Source: Mariannaea sp. PMI_226
Taxonomy: Eukaryota; Ascomycota; Sordariomycetes; Hypocreales; Nectriaceae
DNA length: 64,000 nucleotides
Assembly: GCA_024336345.1 (NCBI GenBank)
Contig: JANFOG010000003.1
Location: 998,501 to 1,062,500 of the forward strand
Direction: 5' to 3'
The position numbers and the translations under genes were made by a program. How positions within the stretch are numbered: position 1 is the first letter of the stretch; each line of letters begins with the position of its first letter. Shown here in pieces: positions 10,239-22,400 of the stretch. The notes below the pieces were generated by a model. That model saw only the letters and a program-made list of their open reading frames with translations, did not search any database and was not told where the DNA came from.

Positions 10239-11775
10239 ATGGACGTGCACCAGGTCAACTCCCGTGCTCTTCGCGACGGCGAAGAGACTCTTGACGAGGA
10301 CAACTTCGTATACGAAAATGAAAAGGCCCATGAAAGCTCCATTGTCAACGACAACCATAACGAAAAAGACAGCGACAGCAGTAACGCCAGTGGCAATACC
10401 AGTGACCAGACCATCCAGGTCACGCCGGATGACCCTCCGCCCCAGATTGGCGACGACTTGGAAAAGCGACAGACTGCAGTCTCGACAGCCTCATACGAAG
10501 AGACTTACCCCGAGGGCGGCCTTGCAGCCTGGGCTGTAGTCGCCGGCTCGTGGTTCTCACTCTTTGGTTCCCTGGGACTGATGAACACCATTGGTACCTT
10601 TCAGGCCTATGTCCTCGAACATCAACTGAAGGGCTATAGTGAAGGAACCGTTGGATGGGTCTTTTCTCTTTACACCTTCCTGGCCTTCTTCTGCGGTGTC
10701 TATATTGGCCCCGTCTTTGACAAGTATGGGCCCAAATGGCTGGTCATTTCCGGTACTCTCTTTACCGTTGGCGGCCTGATCTTTATGAGTTTCTGTACAG
10801 GTATGAGTCTTTTCCCCCCTTCGCACGGGATTACACCCTCGCCACGCGTGCTAATGGTCTACAGAATTGTGGCAATTCATCGTAGCTTTCGGGTTACTCT
10901 GCGGTTTTGGAACTTCACTCCTCTTCACCCCTTCAATTGCTGCCGTTGGACACTTCTTCAAGGCTCGACGAGGTCTCGCCACGGGTGTGGCGAGCACAGC
11001 TGGTGGCCTGGGTGGTATCATCTACCCTCTCATGATGAGCTCCTTGCTCGATAGGATCGGATTTGCGTGGACCACCCGCATCATCACACTCATGTGCTTG
11101 TGCTGTGGCTTGATTGGCATCTGCCTTATTCGATCCCGATTGCCCCCCGCGAAGAATGCGACAGCCCACCCGGACTTCCGCATCTTCAAGAACCTGCCTT
11201 TCCTGTTCACTACCATCGGTATCTTCTTGATGGAATTTTCCCTCTTCATCCCTCTCAGCTACATTTCAACCTACGCCATGTACAAGGGCTTCAGCAGGGA
11301 CTTCTCCTATAATCTGATTCCCATTCTGAACGCCTCCTCAGTTGTTGGGCGACTTCTCCCTGGTTATTATGCCGACATCATTGGCCCCTTCAACGTCAGC
11401 ATCATCGCCGTCTTTTGGTCGTTTATTCTTTCCCTTTGCATCTGGTTACCAGTGGGCCACACTACTGCTGGTATCATCGTCTTTACCGTGTGTTTTGGTT
11501 TCCTCAGTGGCACCAGTATCGCCATCACGCCCGTTTGTATTGGCAAACTCTGCAAGACTCAGGAGTATGGACGCTACTATGCTACGTCCTACACTGTTGT
11601 TTCGTTTGCCTGCTTGATTGGACTGCCCATTGGTGGCAGTGTGATCCAAGCAAACGGCGGCTCTTACACGGGCCTGATTATCCTGACCGGTGTCGTGTAT
11701 GTGGCTTCCACCGTATCTCTGGTCTTGGCCAAATTCACGCTGCTTGGTGTCAAGAATTGGAAAGCAGCTCTGTGA
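10239..11775 (+). CDS. MFS transporter, monocarboxylate porter (MCT) type
   Basis: Two exons, 10239-10800 and 10865-11775, give 490 aa; the 64-bp intron is GT-AG. The first 85 or so residues are hydrophilic and acidic (cytosolic), followed by about 12 hydrophobic segments. The segment YPEGGLAAWAVVAGSW at the start of TM1 is the hallmark of fungal MCT-family porters, and GLATGVASTAGGLGG in TM4-5 fits the same family. It is probably a plasma-membrane or vacuolar carrier; fungal members carry monocarboxylates, riboflavin or secondary metabolites, and the substrate here is unknown. The start codon has a good context (CACCATGG) and follows an A-rich leader. An upstream in-frame extension from 10098 starts with a non-ATG codon and is not used. 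Confidence 0.9.
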
Positions 11776-13170
11776 TGCATTGGCGTCGCCAGTTCTTGAG
11801 GTTGAAAAGGCATGAGCATGGCTTGAACTCGACCACGAACTTTGAAGTATACTCACTTGATACCGTTGATGACGGCCATGCTTTTGAAGCCTTCTCCTCC
11901 CCCTCCTGTTCACCGTGCAGACACCCAGCAGTGGTGGCTTATATGTTTTGGCCCCATTGATTCTTGACCAGGGGAACACGAAGCCCATTTTTTTGGGCGC
12001 CAGCAAAGCCCTACATTTAATCCTTGATTTGATCCACTACATGCAACGGTTCGACCCAACCAGCCATGTTGACCTCGCCTGACCTGATCTGTCCTGACCC
12101 CAACCCCCAAAAGCTTGCCCTCATGTGAGTGAAGCCCGAGGGCGATTCTGCCCTGTCCCAGCTCCTGGTGCGATTTGCGAATCCTGGTTTCTTTTTCCCT
12201 TGAGAGCGAGGCGGTGTTCCTCGCAGCTGACATGAATAACCCTGAAACGACGTTTAGGTAGGTTCGCCTATTCAGAAAAAAAAAAAAAGAAAAAAAAAAG
12301 AAGAAAAGAGGGTTTTCGCTCATGGTAAGCAGCTGGGACAGCTCTACTACCCAGCACTATTCAATTGGATTACATAAAAGTTTACGACATGGCTTCTTTT
12401 TTCTAGCGGTTGCAGTAACGAAAAAGCGATTTTTGTAGCTGATGCGTTGCTTGGAGATTGTGAAAAACCTCTTGACTTTGGGTGCTTTGCTCTGCTCCAT
12501 GACGCTGGCTTATCATGAGTTTCTCTTTGGATAGGTTTTACCCCCAGCCTTTGTACGCATCAATGTTATAAGGCGGGATAAAATGTTAGCATTAAAAGTA
12601 TTACTATAAAATAATAAATTAATTAACGAAATCGAAATGACTGATTGAACTCTTGGCTGCCATTTTGTGCAATTTGTCTTATTCTAAGTAAGGGACTGTG
12701 TCATGCATGAATAATCACTCGGAAGACGTTTCCAGCCCGCTTCTCATTCACCCAAACAGATAGTTGCGACACGGCGACACGCCAGAATTACTTCCGTCTG
12801 AAGCGACCAGGATATCATCTGCACAATACAAACACATGTGCAGCGCAATCTGCAATCGCCGATTGCTCTGCATGTCGAGTTGCTCCGATAGGGTCGGGCC
12901 AAGGTCCGGCCAACGGTCCCACTGCAAACCAATACGTAACAATGTTTCCCTCGGTGCGAGGGACAATGTTGTGCATATATTTGACTTACACCACCTCCGG
13001 AGAATTTAAGCCAATTCCTGACTGAACTTGTAGCTGTTGCTTACACGACGGTTATTTACACTCACTTTCCCCTTCACTATTTAGTCACTCAATGGAGAGT
13101 CACACCCGCTTCAAGTAAATTTAATCCCATCTACACCTGTTCACGTAGCCTCTTCCCACCATCAAACAGC
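11776..13170. other. Intergenic region with no supported gene
   Basis: 1.4 kb between the MCT-type transporter and the TPR gene. It includes an A-tract at about 12275-12299 and an A+T-rich part at 12560-12700. The minus-strand frames at 11446-12323 are shadows or low-complexity Phe runs. No RNA gene was recognised. Confidence 0.6.
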
Positions 13171-14895
13171 ATGCCTGTGACGTCGTCCAGCGGTGAGGGG
13201 GAGTACGGCTTCGACCTGGGCGCATATCATCGCCCTGTCACCACCGCCAACGAAGCCAGCCAGCAATGGTTCAACCGCGGCCTCATCTGGGCATACGCTT
13301 TTAACCATGAAGAGTCTGTCGTCTGTTTCGAGCGCGCCCTCCGCGCCGATGCCTCTTGCGCCATGGCGCACTGGGGTCTGGCCTATGCTGTTGGTCCCAA
13401 CTACAACAAGCAGTGGAGCTTCTTCGATGAAAAGGACCTCGCGGCAGCTGTTAGTCGGGGCTACCATGCTGCGCAGGCGGCGCTCGCGCTCGCGGCCGAT
13501 GCGACGACGACGATTACGCCCGTGGAGCGGGCTTTGATCAGAGCGATCCAGGCCCGGTACCCTCAGGAGAGCCCAGCGCTGCATTGCGAGGTGTGGAATG
13601 GAGCGTTTGCCAAGGAGATGGAGCGCGTCCATGAGGAGTTCCCTGACGATCTCGACGTCATCACTATTTATGCGGATGCCCTCATGAACCTGACCCCCTG
13701 GCAACTCTGGGACCTGAGAACCGGGAAACCAATGGAGAATGCCCGGACATTGGACATCAAGGCAGCCATCAACCGCGGCCTGACGCTGGATGGAGCTCTC
13801 CGGCACCCTGGCCTGCTGCACATGTACATTCATCTCATGGAGCAGTCACCGTCTCCGGAGTCAGCGCTGCCTGTTGCCGACCACCTTCGTGGCCTCGTCC
13901 CGGACGGCGGCCACTTGCACCATATGCCAACCCACTTGGACGTCCTCTGCGGGCAGTATGAACAGGCCATCAAGTGGAACGCCCGAGCGAGCGTGGCCGA
14001 CAATAAGTACCTGGGAGCCGAGGGGCCCGTCAACTTCTATACACTTTACCGAGCCCACGACTATCATTTCAGCGTGTACGCCGCCATGTTTGCCGGGCGG
14101 CTGCAGGTGGCTCTTGAGACGACGCAGGCATTGGAAGCATCCATGCCGCGGGAGCTGCTCGAAGTGGAATCCCCTCCCATGGCCGACTGGCTCGAGGCAT
14201 TCCTCACGCTCCGCGCCCACGTGCTGATCAGGTTTGGACGGTGGAAGGACATCATAGACCTGGAGCTCCCGGGCGACCAGGCCTTGTATACCATGACCAC
14301 GGCGATTCTCCATTACGCCAAGGGCGTTGCGTTCGCCGCTACTGGCCAGGTAGAAGAGGCAGCCAAGCAGCGCACCCTGTTCCAGAATGCGGCCGAGAGA
14401 GTACAGCCGTCACGGACGCTCTTCAACAACACATGCCACGACATCCTTCAAATCGCCGCATCCATGCTGGACGGAGAGTTGGAGTACCGTCGGGCCAACT
14501 ACGAAGCCGCCTTCGAGCACCTGCGCCGGGCCATCCACCTCGAGGACAACCTCCCCTACGACGAGCCGTGGGGCTGGATGCAGCCTACCCGCCATGCGTA
14601 CGGGGCGCTGCTACTCGAGCAAGAGCGCACCGCCGAGGCGCTGGAGGTATACATGGCCGATCTGGGCATGACAGACGAGCTACCCCGGGCGCTGCAGCAC
14701 AGGAACAACGTGTGGGCTCTGCACGGGGCGCACGAGTGCGCGCGGAAGTTGGGCAGGACGGCTCTGGTCGAGGAGTTGGGGACGCTGCTGACGAAGGCGG
14801 TTGCTCTAGCTGATGTTCCTATCAAGGCGTCTTGCTATTGTCGACTGCAGACTGAGGAGGTAACTGAACGGGAAGCTGCCAAGTGCTGCGATTAG
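13171..14895 (+). CDS. Tetratricopeptide-repeat protein of unknown function
   Basis: Single uninterrupted exon, 574 aa. TPR-like helical pairs are seen at about residues 30-75 (FNRGLIWAYAFNHEESVVCFERAL, broken here as FNRGLIWAYAF then NHEESVVCFERAL; the alpha-solenoid pattern W-G/A-Y-A-F-P recurs) and again around 395-470 and 480-530. The motif DASCAMAHWGLAYAVGPNYN is characteristic of a family of large TPR proteins found in many bacteria and some fungi; the central MPTHLDVLCG element with nearby His residues is also conserved-looking. No catalytic domain is evident. The coding sequence is intronless and GC-rich at third positions (GCG, CTC and GAG codons), unlike most neighbours, which leaves open an ancient bacterial origin. 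It ends about 400 bp from the convergent CAB2 gene. Confidence 0.78.
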   Translation: MPVTSSSGEGEYGFDLGAYHRPVTTANEASQQWFNRGLIWAYAFNHEESVVCFERALRADASCAMAHWGLAYAVGPNYNKQWSFFDEKDLAAAVSRGYHAAQAALALAADATTTITPVERALIRAIQARYPQESPALHCEVWNGAFAKEMERVHEEFPDDLDVITIYADALMNLTPWQLWDLRTGKPMENARTLDIKAAINRGLTLDGALRHPGLLHMYIHLMEQSPSPESALPVADHLRGLVPDGGHLHHMPTHLDVLCGQYEQAIKWNARASVADNKYLGAEGPVNFYTLYRAHDYHFSVYAAMFAGRLQVALETTQALEASMPRELLEVESPPMADWLEAFLTLRAHVLIRFGRWKDIIDLELPGDQALYTMTTAILHYAKGVAFAATGQVEEAAKQRTLFQNAAERVQPSRTLFNNTCHDILQIAASMLDGELEYRRANYEAAFEHLRRAIHLEDNLPYDEPWGWMQPTRHAYGALLLEQERTAEALEVYMADLGMTDELPRALQHRNNVWALHGAHECARKLGRTALVEELGTLLTKAVALADVPIKASCYCRLQTEEVTEREAAKCCD

Positions 14896-15299
14896 TGAGG
14901 AGAGATGCAGATTTGTGTATATTGTAGGACTCCATGCTGCCCTATAGGTACATATCATCCTCATCTACTTTACTTGTTTATCACTGAGTAATGTTACGGC
15001 AGCACGAGGAAGATATACTGCATGTGTAATCCTTAAAAGAGAAGAGTTTTCAGATATTTCGTTTTGATGTGATACGAAGTTGTAAATCGATTCACCAGCC
15101 AAAATTTGATATAGTATCATGATCGGCGGATTACTTGCGTATTTTATTTTGGATTTCTTTTTGTATTAACTGCCGTTATATTATAGCTGTCGCTCACAGA
15201 TACTGTAACCTAACGGTCCACCCGTTGTCCCCGACTTTGAATCCTATATCCTTCATCATTGGTCCATCTCGGCATGATGGCGTACCCTTTTCTGCACTC
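14896..15299. other. Short convergent intergenic region
   Basis: 404 bp between the convergent TPR and CAB2 genes, A+T-rich, holding both 3' ends. Nothing else was recognised. Confidence 0.6.
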
Positions 15300-16424
15300 T
15301 CACTTAGCGTTGCGCTTGATGTGCTCCTCATGCAGCTCCTTTACCGCAGGAATAATCAGTCCCTCAACTTCCACGCCTGGATCCTCTCGCGGCAACTCAT
15401 CCGCTCTCAAGGGTCGCGTCTCGGCCTCACCCCATCCACCCTCACGAGGAACGCGCACCCAGTTGTCCTCTCGTCCGGGACTCACAAACACAACCTCCCA
15501 CTTGCGCGTCGACAGCAAGTTGCCAATGACAAGATGATGCTGATACCGGTCTAGACTGTATCGCGCCTTGTGCACCAGGATGGAAGGGTCTGTCTCCAGC
15601 TTGAATGACACCACCATGCCCTCAGGCGCCCACCCATCAACCAGGTTTGTGAGGAACTTGGGCACCGGGTCCAGATCAATGATGAGACGCTTAGAGCGTG
15701 GCACTGAGGGAGATGAGTCGAAGTTGTCAAATGTCTCCTCATCTTCAGCCACTGCTGCTTTGTTGTTGCTGTTGTTGCTGCCACGTCCTGCAACAGCGTT
15801 GGTGGACTGGATCTTGTGCTCAGCAATGCGGTCAGGGGGTACGAAGAAATCGGACACTGCCGCCGCGAGGTACAAGAGACCTGAGGGCCCGAGAGGTCGC
15901 ATGAGGCGTGCAATCTCGCGCAGCTCGTGCAAGTAATCCACAATGGTAACAAACGGCAGCATCAGGAGCATGTTATTATCCCTTGCCTGGTGGTACTTGC
16001 GCAGGACGTCGCGCATCTTGTTCTCGTCCTCCCGTCGCACCGTAATGCCTCCGTCAGACGTCTCCGTCAGGAAGTCCAAAAAGCAGTCGGTGGCATGGGA
16101 GTAGTGGCGTGAATACGGCAGCAGACTGAATTGGCGATGCAGGAAGATGACTGCGTAGCCAGCCTCAAGGAAGTACTCAGCGCTCGTAGCGCCACGAGTT
16201 CCGGCGCTGAAATTGTCAATGAAGCGAACCGTCTGCTTCTCCAATGGCACGGTTGTGCCACCGGAGGTGACGAGCACTACTCGTCGGCCAGCGGCGCCAT
16301 GCGCGGTGATGAAGTCATTCGCGAGGGCTTTATGCGCCTCGAGATTGCGAGGAGGAGGGTTCTGCTCAAAGTAGGCCTCCTCCACGGCAAGAGCCTCGGA
16401 GATGGATTTTGCGGGTGCAGCCAT
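15300..16424 (-). CDS. CAB2: Phosphopantothenate-cysteine ligase (CoA biosynthesis)
   Basis: Single exon, 374 aa from the first ATG at 16424; the frame extends to 16478 but begins there with a non-ATG codon. The enzyme joins cysteine to 4'-phosphopantothenate, the second step of the cytosolic pathway to coenzyme A. Diagnostic segments are VVLVTSGGTTVPLEK and VRFIDNFSAGTRG near residues 50-80 (nucleotide and substrate binding), LLYLAAAVSDFFVP in the middle and LVIGNLLSTRKWEV near the C terminus. This is the eukaryotic stand-alone CoaB type, not fused to a decarboxylase. A low-complexity Asn/Glu insert (around residues 215-240, with an SNNSNNKAA run) interrupts the core, as often in fungi. The gene is convergent with the TPR gene. 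Confidence 0.93.
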   Translation of the reverse strand: MAAPAKSISEALAVEEAYFEQNPPPRNLEAHKALANDFITAHGAAGRRVVLVTSGGTTVPLEKQTVRFIDNFSAGTRGATSAEYFLEAGYAVIFLHRQFSLLPYSRHYSHATDCFLDFLTETSDGGITVRREDENKMRDVLRKYHQARDNNMLLMLPFVTIVDYLHELREIARLMRPLGPSGLLYLAAAVSDFFVPPDRIAEHKIQSTNAVAGRGSNNSNNKAAVAEDEETFDNFDSSPSVPRSKRLIIDLDPVPKFLTNLVDGWAPEGMVVSFKLETDPSILVHKARYSLDRYQHHLVIGNLLSTRKWEVVFVSPGREDNWVRVPREGGWGEAETRPLRADELPREDPGVEVEGLIIPAVKELHEEHIKRNAK

Positions 16425-17606
16425 ACCGGAAGCAAGGTGGGAGCGGGGGAAAAGGAGAGAGGGGAGGGGGGGATTCAAAAGATAATGGCAAAGCGGAGAG
16501 TGGGAGGGCTCCGGGATGGGAGTCGGAGCCGGAAGGGGAAGCGGCCGGCGTCAAGACACGGAGTCGGAGGGCACGGGGGCGGGGGAGAAGGTTAAAGGAC
16601 AAATTGACAGACGTTTGCCGACAAGTCAGAGGTGATATGATGAAGAGGAAGAGGAGGGGGAAGACGATGAAATAGAGGGAAGAATTGACTGAGCTATTTT
16701 GTTAGCCATTGAGGTGACTCCTTGTTCGCTTTTTCAACCCATGGCCCCATCGCCTGTGCTCACAACTACGAAGCAGTATCCATCCCGGGAGGGGATGCGG
16801 CCCTCGGGCTCGGGTTGCTCTGGGGATCCATGAAGCAGAAGAAAAAAAAAAGAAAGGGAATAAAAAAAAGAGAAAACAGGGCTGGGTTGAAAGTGGATAA
16901 TTGGAATAATTTGCGACAGGCCGAGGTATCTATGCTTCTCGCTGCATCTTGGTGCTTGTTGGTGAAGTTAAAGAAGCCGACTGTGATGCAGCTACGCTTT
17001 CCTCGGGCGCGGATATGATGATCCCTCGGGTCTCCGGCTGGGAGCTCTTAGAACGATTGGGAAAAGGGGATTGACAACACGACAGAAGAAATTTGGATAT
17101 CGCTCAGGATGGATGGACTTAATTGAATGAAATGGAATGTGACAGTCGCATAGGATGATGGAAAGGAAATATAGGGCCTACAATTGAATTGATGTTTTTT
17201 TATGTTTGGTTGTGTATCGCTGCTGGACTTTTTTTTTTGGGCACACACTTTCTGGTGTTGCTTAAATTGATGCGTGCACTCTAAGTAGCAAGTAAGAAAG
17301 TTACATCATAACTACCACACAAGTAGGTACAAAAGTTAGTTTTGACATGATCTGACGTCACAGCCACATGCTGAACCTACACGGTCGCAAAAAGAAAAGA
17401 ACAGGAAGAAAATACAAACATATCACACGAATCTATGTCTTAATTTAGAACATTGCATTGCGAAATTCTATACATTGGTCTTGTTTCTTAGCGAGATTCT
17501 ATTTGCTCTAGATCCGCCCATAAACCCATACACGACAATCTTCGGCATACATGACTAGAATTACATATCAACATCATACTCTCTGTCTCTTCATAGCCTT
17601 CCTCAA
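16425..17606. other. Intergenic region with no supported gene
   Basis: 1.18 kb between CAB2 and the acetyl-CoA transporter, both on the minus strand. The part next to CAB2 (16430-16680 on the plus strand) is purine-rich, i.e. a pyrimidine-rich leader for CAB2. The rest is A+T-rich 3' flank. No gene was found. Confidence 0.55.
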
Positions 17607-19436
17607 TTACATTGCAGTTTGCTTCTCAGCTGCCAATCTCCAAGCGCGCAGTGGTAGGCTTTGGAGATGGAGCACCTTGGGCTTAATATACCACAAGAAT
17701 GTGACCACACCAAAGAGAACACATAGAATGTTCACCACGTAATATCCATCATGAATCATCTCGCAGGTTCCTCCTCCGCTCTCGCACCGCTCCTTGTCAG
17801 CCTGCACTGCGCAGGAAAACGCCTCTGTTACCAATGGGCCCTTGAGACCCGTCGTCGCAGTAGATGTACCGGGGTGGCATGTTGCCACGGTGAAGGAATC
17901 GACGAGCTGTAGAACAAAATATCGTGGGAATGTGCCACCGAGGTTGCAGACCCTACAAGAATTTGTTAGTTGGTCATTCTGGCTACTAGCAGGGATAAAC
18001 AAAAAGAATCGGATTGTTACTTACGTTGCCAGGAGTGTCATATAAGTACCGCCAATGACGGGGTCAGACACGCGGGCATGGAAGGCAGAGACGGCCACAA
18101 ACATGACAGTGTTCGTAAATGTCGAGAAAAGATGCTCCAGAATGACAACAAATAGATACCACGACGTCACACCTTCAGCAGGGAAAATGGCCACAACCAG
18201 CTGTGCCGTGACGGCAGCCACGAGGCGTCCCACAAAACCCCAACACCAGAGGCGCATGGGTGTGTACTTTTGAGACCACATACCGGCATAGTAGCCCAGA
18301 CCAATCTCGAAGGGGAAGTCGATGAGCACAGTCAGAGCCATGTTGTCCTTGCCAAAACCCTTATCGAGGAGCTTAAGGTTAGTGACACCATCGTTGGCCT
18401 GGAAGCCAATCTTGGCAATGAGATGCACAATGATGATGGTCTGGACGTTCTTGAGCTTGAGGATGCCCCACATAATTCTGTAAACATCCCACACACCATC
18501 CTCGTTGTGCGACTTCTCCTCCCGCTTAAAGGCGCCGAGGGAGAGAGTGACGATGATGTAGGTCCAGCCCCAGAACCTTAGGTAGCCACCCAGAGAGACA
18601 AGACCCTCATCAGAAGGAACGGTTCGGAACCACTTGTTGGCAAAGTCGGCCGCATTGAAGGCGAGGAAGACGGTATACGACATGAAATGGCCGGCCGTCA
18701 GACCAACAGTTTGGGCAGTCGAGGCATAAGATACATTGCCCGGGGTCAGCAAGGTGAGTGCCCAACCATCAACAGCAATATCTTGAGTGGCGCACATCAG
18801 CACCAGGAAAAACCACCAAAGCATGAAGGAAAAGGCAGTGATTCCACCAGGCTTTCCAGCAGTGTCCATCATGGACTCGACATGCGATCCTAACCACAGC
18901 ATACCAAACCCTGAGATGAATTGGATGGGTACGATCCACGTCTTTCGTCTTCCAATCGTAGGGCTCCAGACGGCGTCCACGAATGGACTCCAGAAGAGTT
19001 TTAGGGAGTACGGGTAGGATGCTAAACTGAACACACCAATCTCGCTATATGACATGTGGTTTTTTAGGAGAAAAGGCACAGAGCCGGTGGCCAGACCCAT
19101 CGGGATACCCTGCAAGAAGTATAGGAGGACAAGCAGCAGGAAGTTGCGCTGGTCTTGTCTGGGGAGGTCGAAGAAGCCATGGTTGTTCAAGGCTGGTGTC
19201 TTGGGAACGGGTTCGTCGAGAGAAAAGGATTCGCTGGCCATAAAATTAGCCGTAACGTTGTTGGCGTCGGGATTTGGCGCCTTGCGGCGCATCTCGACGC
19301 CGTTGCTCATTTTGCCGTTGCCGTTGGCCTTGGTGTGACCGTTTCCGTTTACGGTGGCATCCGGAGCGCCGTCTGTTATAATTGAAAGAGGGGGACGACG
19401 CGGATTTTTTTGTGATCGTCGAGATCTGGTGGTCAT
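17607..19436 (-). CDS. SLC33A1-type acetyl-CoA transporter (MFS-like)
   Basis: Two exons on the minus strand, 19436-18025 and 17952-17607, give 585 aa; the 72-bp intron is GT-AG. The first ATG (19436) is used, since the frame upstream begins with a non-ATG codon. A Ser/Arg/Asn-rich cytosolic N terminus of about 90 residues is followed by about 11-12 membrane spans. The motifs LLVLLYFLQGIPMGL, LWSPFVDAVWSPTIGRRKTW (broken here as FWSPFVDAVW and GRRKTW) and MCATQDIAVDGWAL are typical of the AT-1 acetyl-CoA transporter family, as is the C-terminal cysteine region with HDGYYVVN. In animals the protein moves acetyl-CoA into the ER/Golgi lumen for protein and sugar acetylation; the same role is inferred here. 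Substrate specificity in fungi is less certain. Confidence 0.9.
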
Positions 19437-22400
19437 AGGTGACGAATGTGGAGGGGGGAAAGAGGATCGCGAGAGGTGAGAAATCGAGGGAAGAAGGCGA
19501 CGGCCCTGGCGGCGTGCAAGGCGTACGGAGGGGAGGACAGAGAGAGAGATGGATTGACTGGAGTGGGTTCGAGGCAGCACTCAGATTGGTCGGCAGGGTT
19601 GCAGAAAGGCGTCTGTGTCGGTGTCTAGGTGACGTAAGGGAGACAAGCAGACAAGGATGAAGAGAGGTGTCTTAAAATTAGGTATTGATCAAGCCACGCG
19701 TGGGATGTATCTTGTATAGCAGAAATGGAGGGATCCAAAAGGATGTGTGGTAGGTTGAGGTAGTAGAAAAAAAAAGAGTATGAGGAAGTAGTTGTAGATG
19801 AATCAAAAGGATAGTGAGAGAGAGAGTGTGTGTGTATGTGTCTGAGAAGGAATGGAAAAAAAGATGAAAAAGAGGAACAGGTGAAAAAAGAACCCGAAAG
19901 GGACAATTGTCAATGCCACAGACCGTGAGACCAGGCAGCAAATGTGGAAGAGGAAGAGAAAAGAGTCGCTCCAGAAGTCGAAGGCAGCGGGAGGAAACAA
20001 TCTCTGGACCGCGATTGGATCTAGATCTGGAATGGTGTCAAAGGCTACCACATCCGCTACCGTGGCCTCAACTTTTTGGAGATGGTGGAGATGGGAGGGA
20101 GTCTGGTGCTTTTCGCCTTACATAAACTGCAAATAGTATGGAGGTCATATGTACTTGCCTACAGGCAGTTTAGTGGCAAAGGATGATAACTAATTAATCG
20201 ACAAACTACATCATGTGCGTTCTTTGATCGTTCTAGCATGCTTGAAGCCAGTTGTCATTCATGCGAAAAAAAGGTTAGGTAGCTATTGGGTACTCGCATC
20301 TGAATCTCCAAACAAGCCTGTTCCCAGTCCGTGCAACCTTGATGCTTCCCCCCCCTAAAATGTCCTTTATGAGGCACGATGCCCCTTGCTTCTTTTTTTT
20401 TGTTCCGTGTTTTTGGAGACGAAGCTTTTCTAAATCGGGTTGATTCCCTCCACAAAATCTCATGGAGGCTTACGCCACATGTAGGTGATGGACACTCAAG
20501 GGGGCTCCGGGGGATCAGGGGCCAGTAACCAACAAATTGCTCCATAATATTTTTTTGGCCGTGACTAATCATGTCTTTCCTGTCATCATCGCCTCCCCAT
20601 CTTCAAGGGATTAGTCATTTAGGGCACAGGTACAGTACACCTTGATGGTCATGATGGTTAGGTGGTTTGCCAGCAAAAAAATCTTGATTGGTAAGCCACA
20701 CCAGTCAAAACTATTGACGTTTATTGAGAAAAAAAATATATATCCTAGAGTTGCGGCTGTAGTTGATGTGAGGTATGGAAGTGCTTCGAGGTGAACTGAT
20801 TGCCAAGGTATGACATATTCGTGCTATCCAGAGTACCTGAGACCCATGAACCAACGAGCCTTTCACGGCTATGAATAAAATATGTCGATTTGAATTCGAG
20901 GCCTGCGAATGGTGTGAATCGTTTCCTCAACGGTAACATCCCAAGAATATTGCGCAAATGACCGGTGAACAAAGGAGACTATTGTATGTTGGCCGTCCTG
21001 CGCTCTGATTAACATCTCTCTACATATCCAGCTTCTCCATACACAGCACAAAATATCGGGGAACCCGATAGCTCTGTTAGTGTCAGAATATCAACCACAT
21101 AAAGCAAATCGCCTTCAATGACAAGTAAGAGATATAGCGGTGTTTGCAATTTATGATGAATTATTACCACCTAGTTGTTCAGTATTCTGTAATCGCTATC
21201 CCCTCACTTTGGCTCCGAACCCGAAGCTGCAGCACAAGAAGGGATAATCTCACACTAAAGCAGTAGAAACCCTCTGGTTACAATGAATTGAACTGCTTCG
21301 TTAAGAAGGCCTTACAGCAAAGTAACAGAAGCTTTTCATATATTTTTTTGGTTTTGCCATGAAGGCCAATGTGTTAGCCAAGGGTTCATGTCTGTCACAT
21401 ATTCCTCTGCGGACGACGTCTTAATATTCTTAACCACCTTTTTGTTGTCACTATTTCCACTTGCTATAGTTTTCCTAGGAGTACAAACCTATTCAACTAG
21501 AGTTACAGAGCTAGGACACTTACATCACTGTTTACTTGTATATGAGTAGGGTATCTATCTTGTCCAACTCCTCAGCCCAGACTTCGGCTCCGTGCGTCTT
21601 CTAGTGCCGCCAAGACAAGCAACTTATAGCGTCTTGCCAAAACAAGGTATCCTTGGACGTATAATGTGCGTCTGTGAGACGAGGGACAGTACAATTTATC
21701 TACGGATTCAAGGGTGACCTTGTCAGAGAGTCGTCGAGTGTTATCGAAACCGGCCGCAGCCGATCCTATAAGTAATTCTCCACCAAAAGTTGGCGTCTGG
21801 CATTTGATCCGGTTATTAGTCCTGGGAGGGCAACCTTGCAATTCTCAGTGTATATTGGCGCCGCACGGTAGTGTAGATCGTCAACTCTCCCATGGCAGCG
21901 GAAGTCTGCCAGCCGATAGACCGGGATATTAAGCCATACCCCGGATTCAGAGATGGAAGCCTACAAAAAAAAAACCGTAGACTATGTTCCAAATAGGATC
22001 AAACAGCCTGCATGAGAACCTCACAGGGCGTCATCGATTGGTTGGGGGCCATGCAGAACTCCGCTACCCCAGGTCCGGCGCGTTCCCCCGCAATCCCGGC
22101 ACTGCTCCGGGCTCCTCGTCCGGAGATCTGTCGGGCCGGTCCCGGTAACGACCCACGTGTTCTTCGGTTAGCCCCCGAGCGCCTGGAAGAAGGCGCGGGG
22201 TAGAAGAACGAAGCCGTCCTGCCCTTCGAATAGATTGGAGATATTCACTACTTGAGCTCGTTCATTACATCGCCTTGGATCAAACCCAAGGTTTGACATG
22301 TATCAGGTACTTCTTGTATCGAAAAACTTCAAATATGAAAAATTACGCGACAAAAAAAAAGGACTTGCCCAAAACCAAATAAGAACTTTTAAAATTGGGA

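Noticed and set aside
12048..12057. GGTTCGA word resembling a tRNA B box
   Set aside because: No cloverleaf or A box could be placed around it.
11446..12323. Minus-strand frames around the 3' end of the MCT-type transporter
   Set aside because: One overlaps the transporter antisense; the other begins in an A-tract that reads as Phe runs and lacks motifs.
15568..16602. Plus-strand frames opposite CAB2
   Set aside because: Shadows of the sense gene, with low-complexity Cys, Leu and Gly runs.
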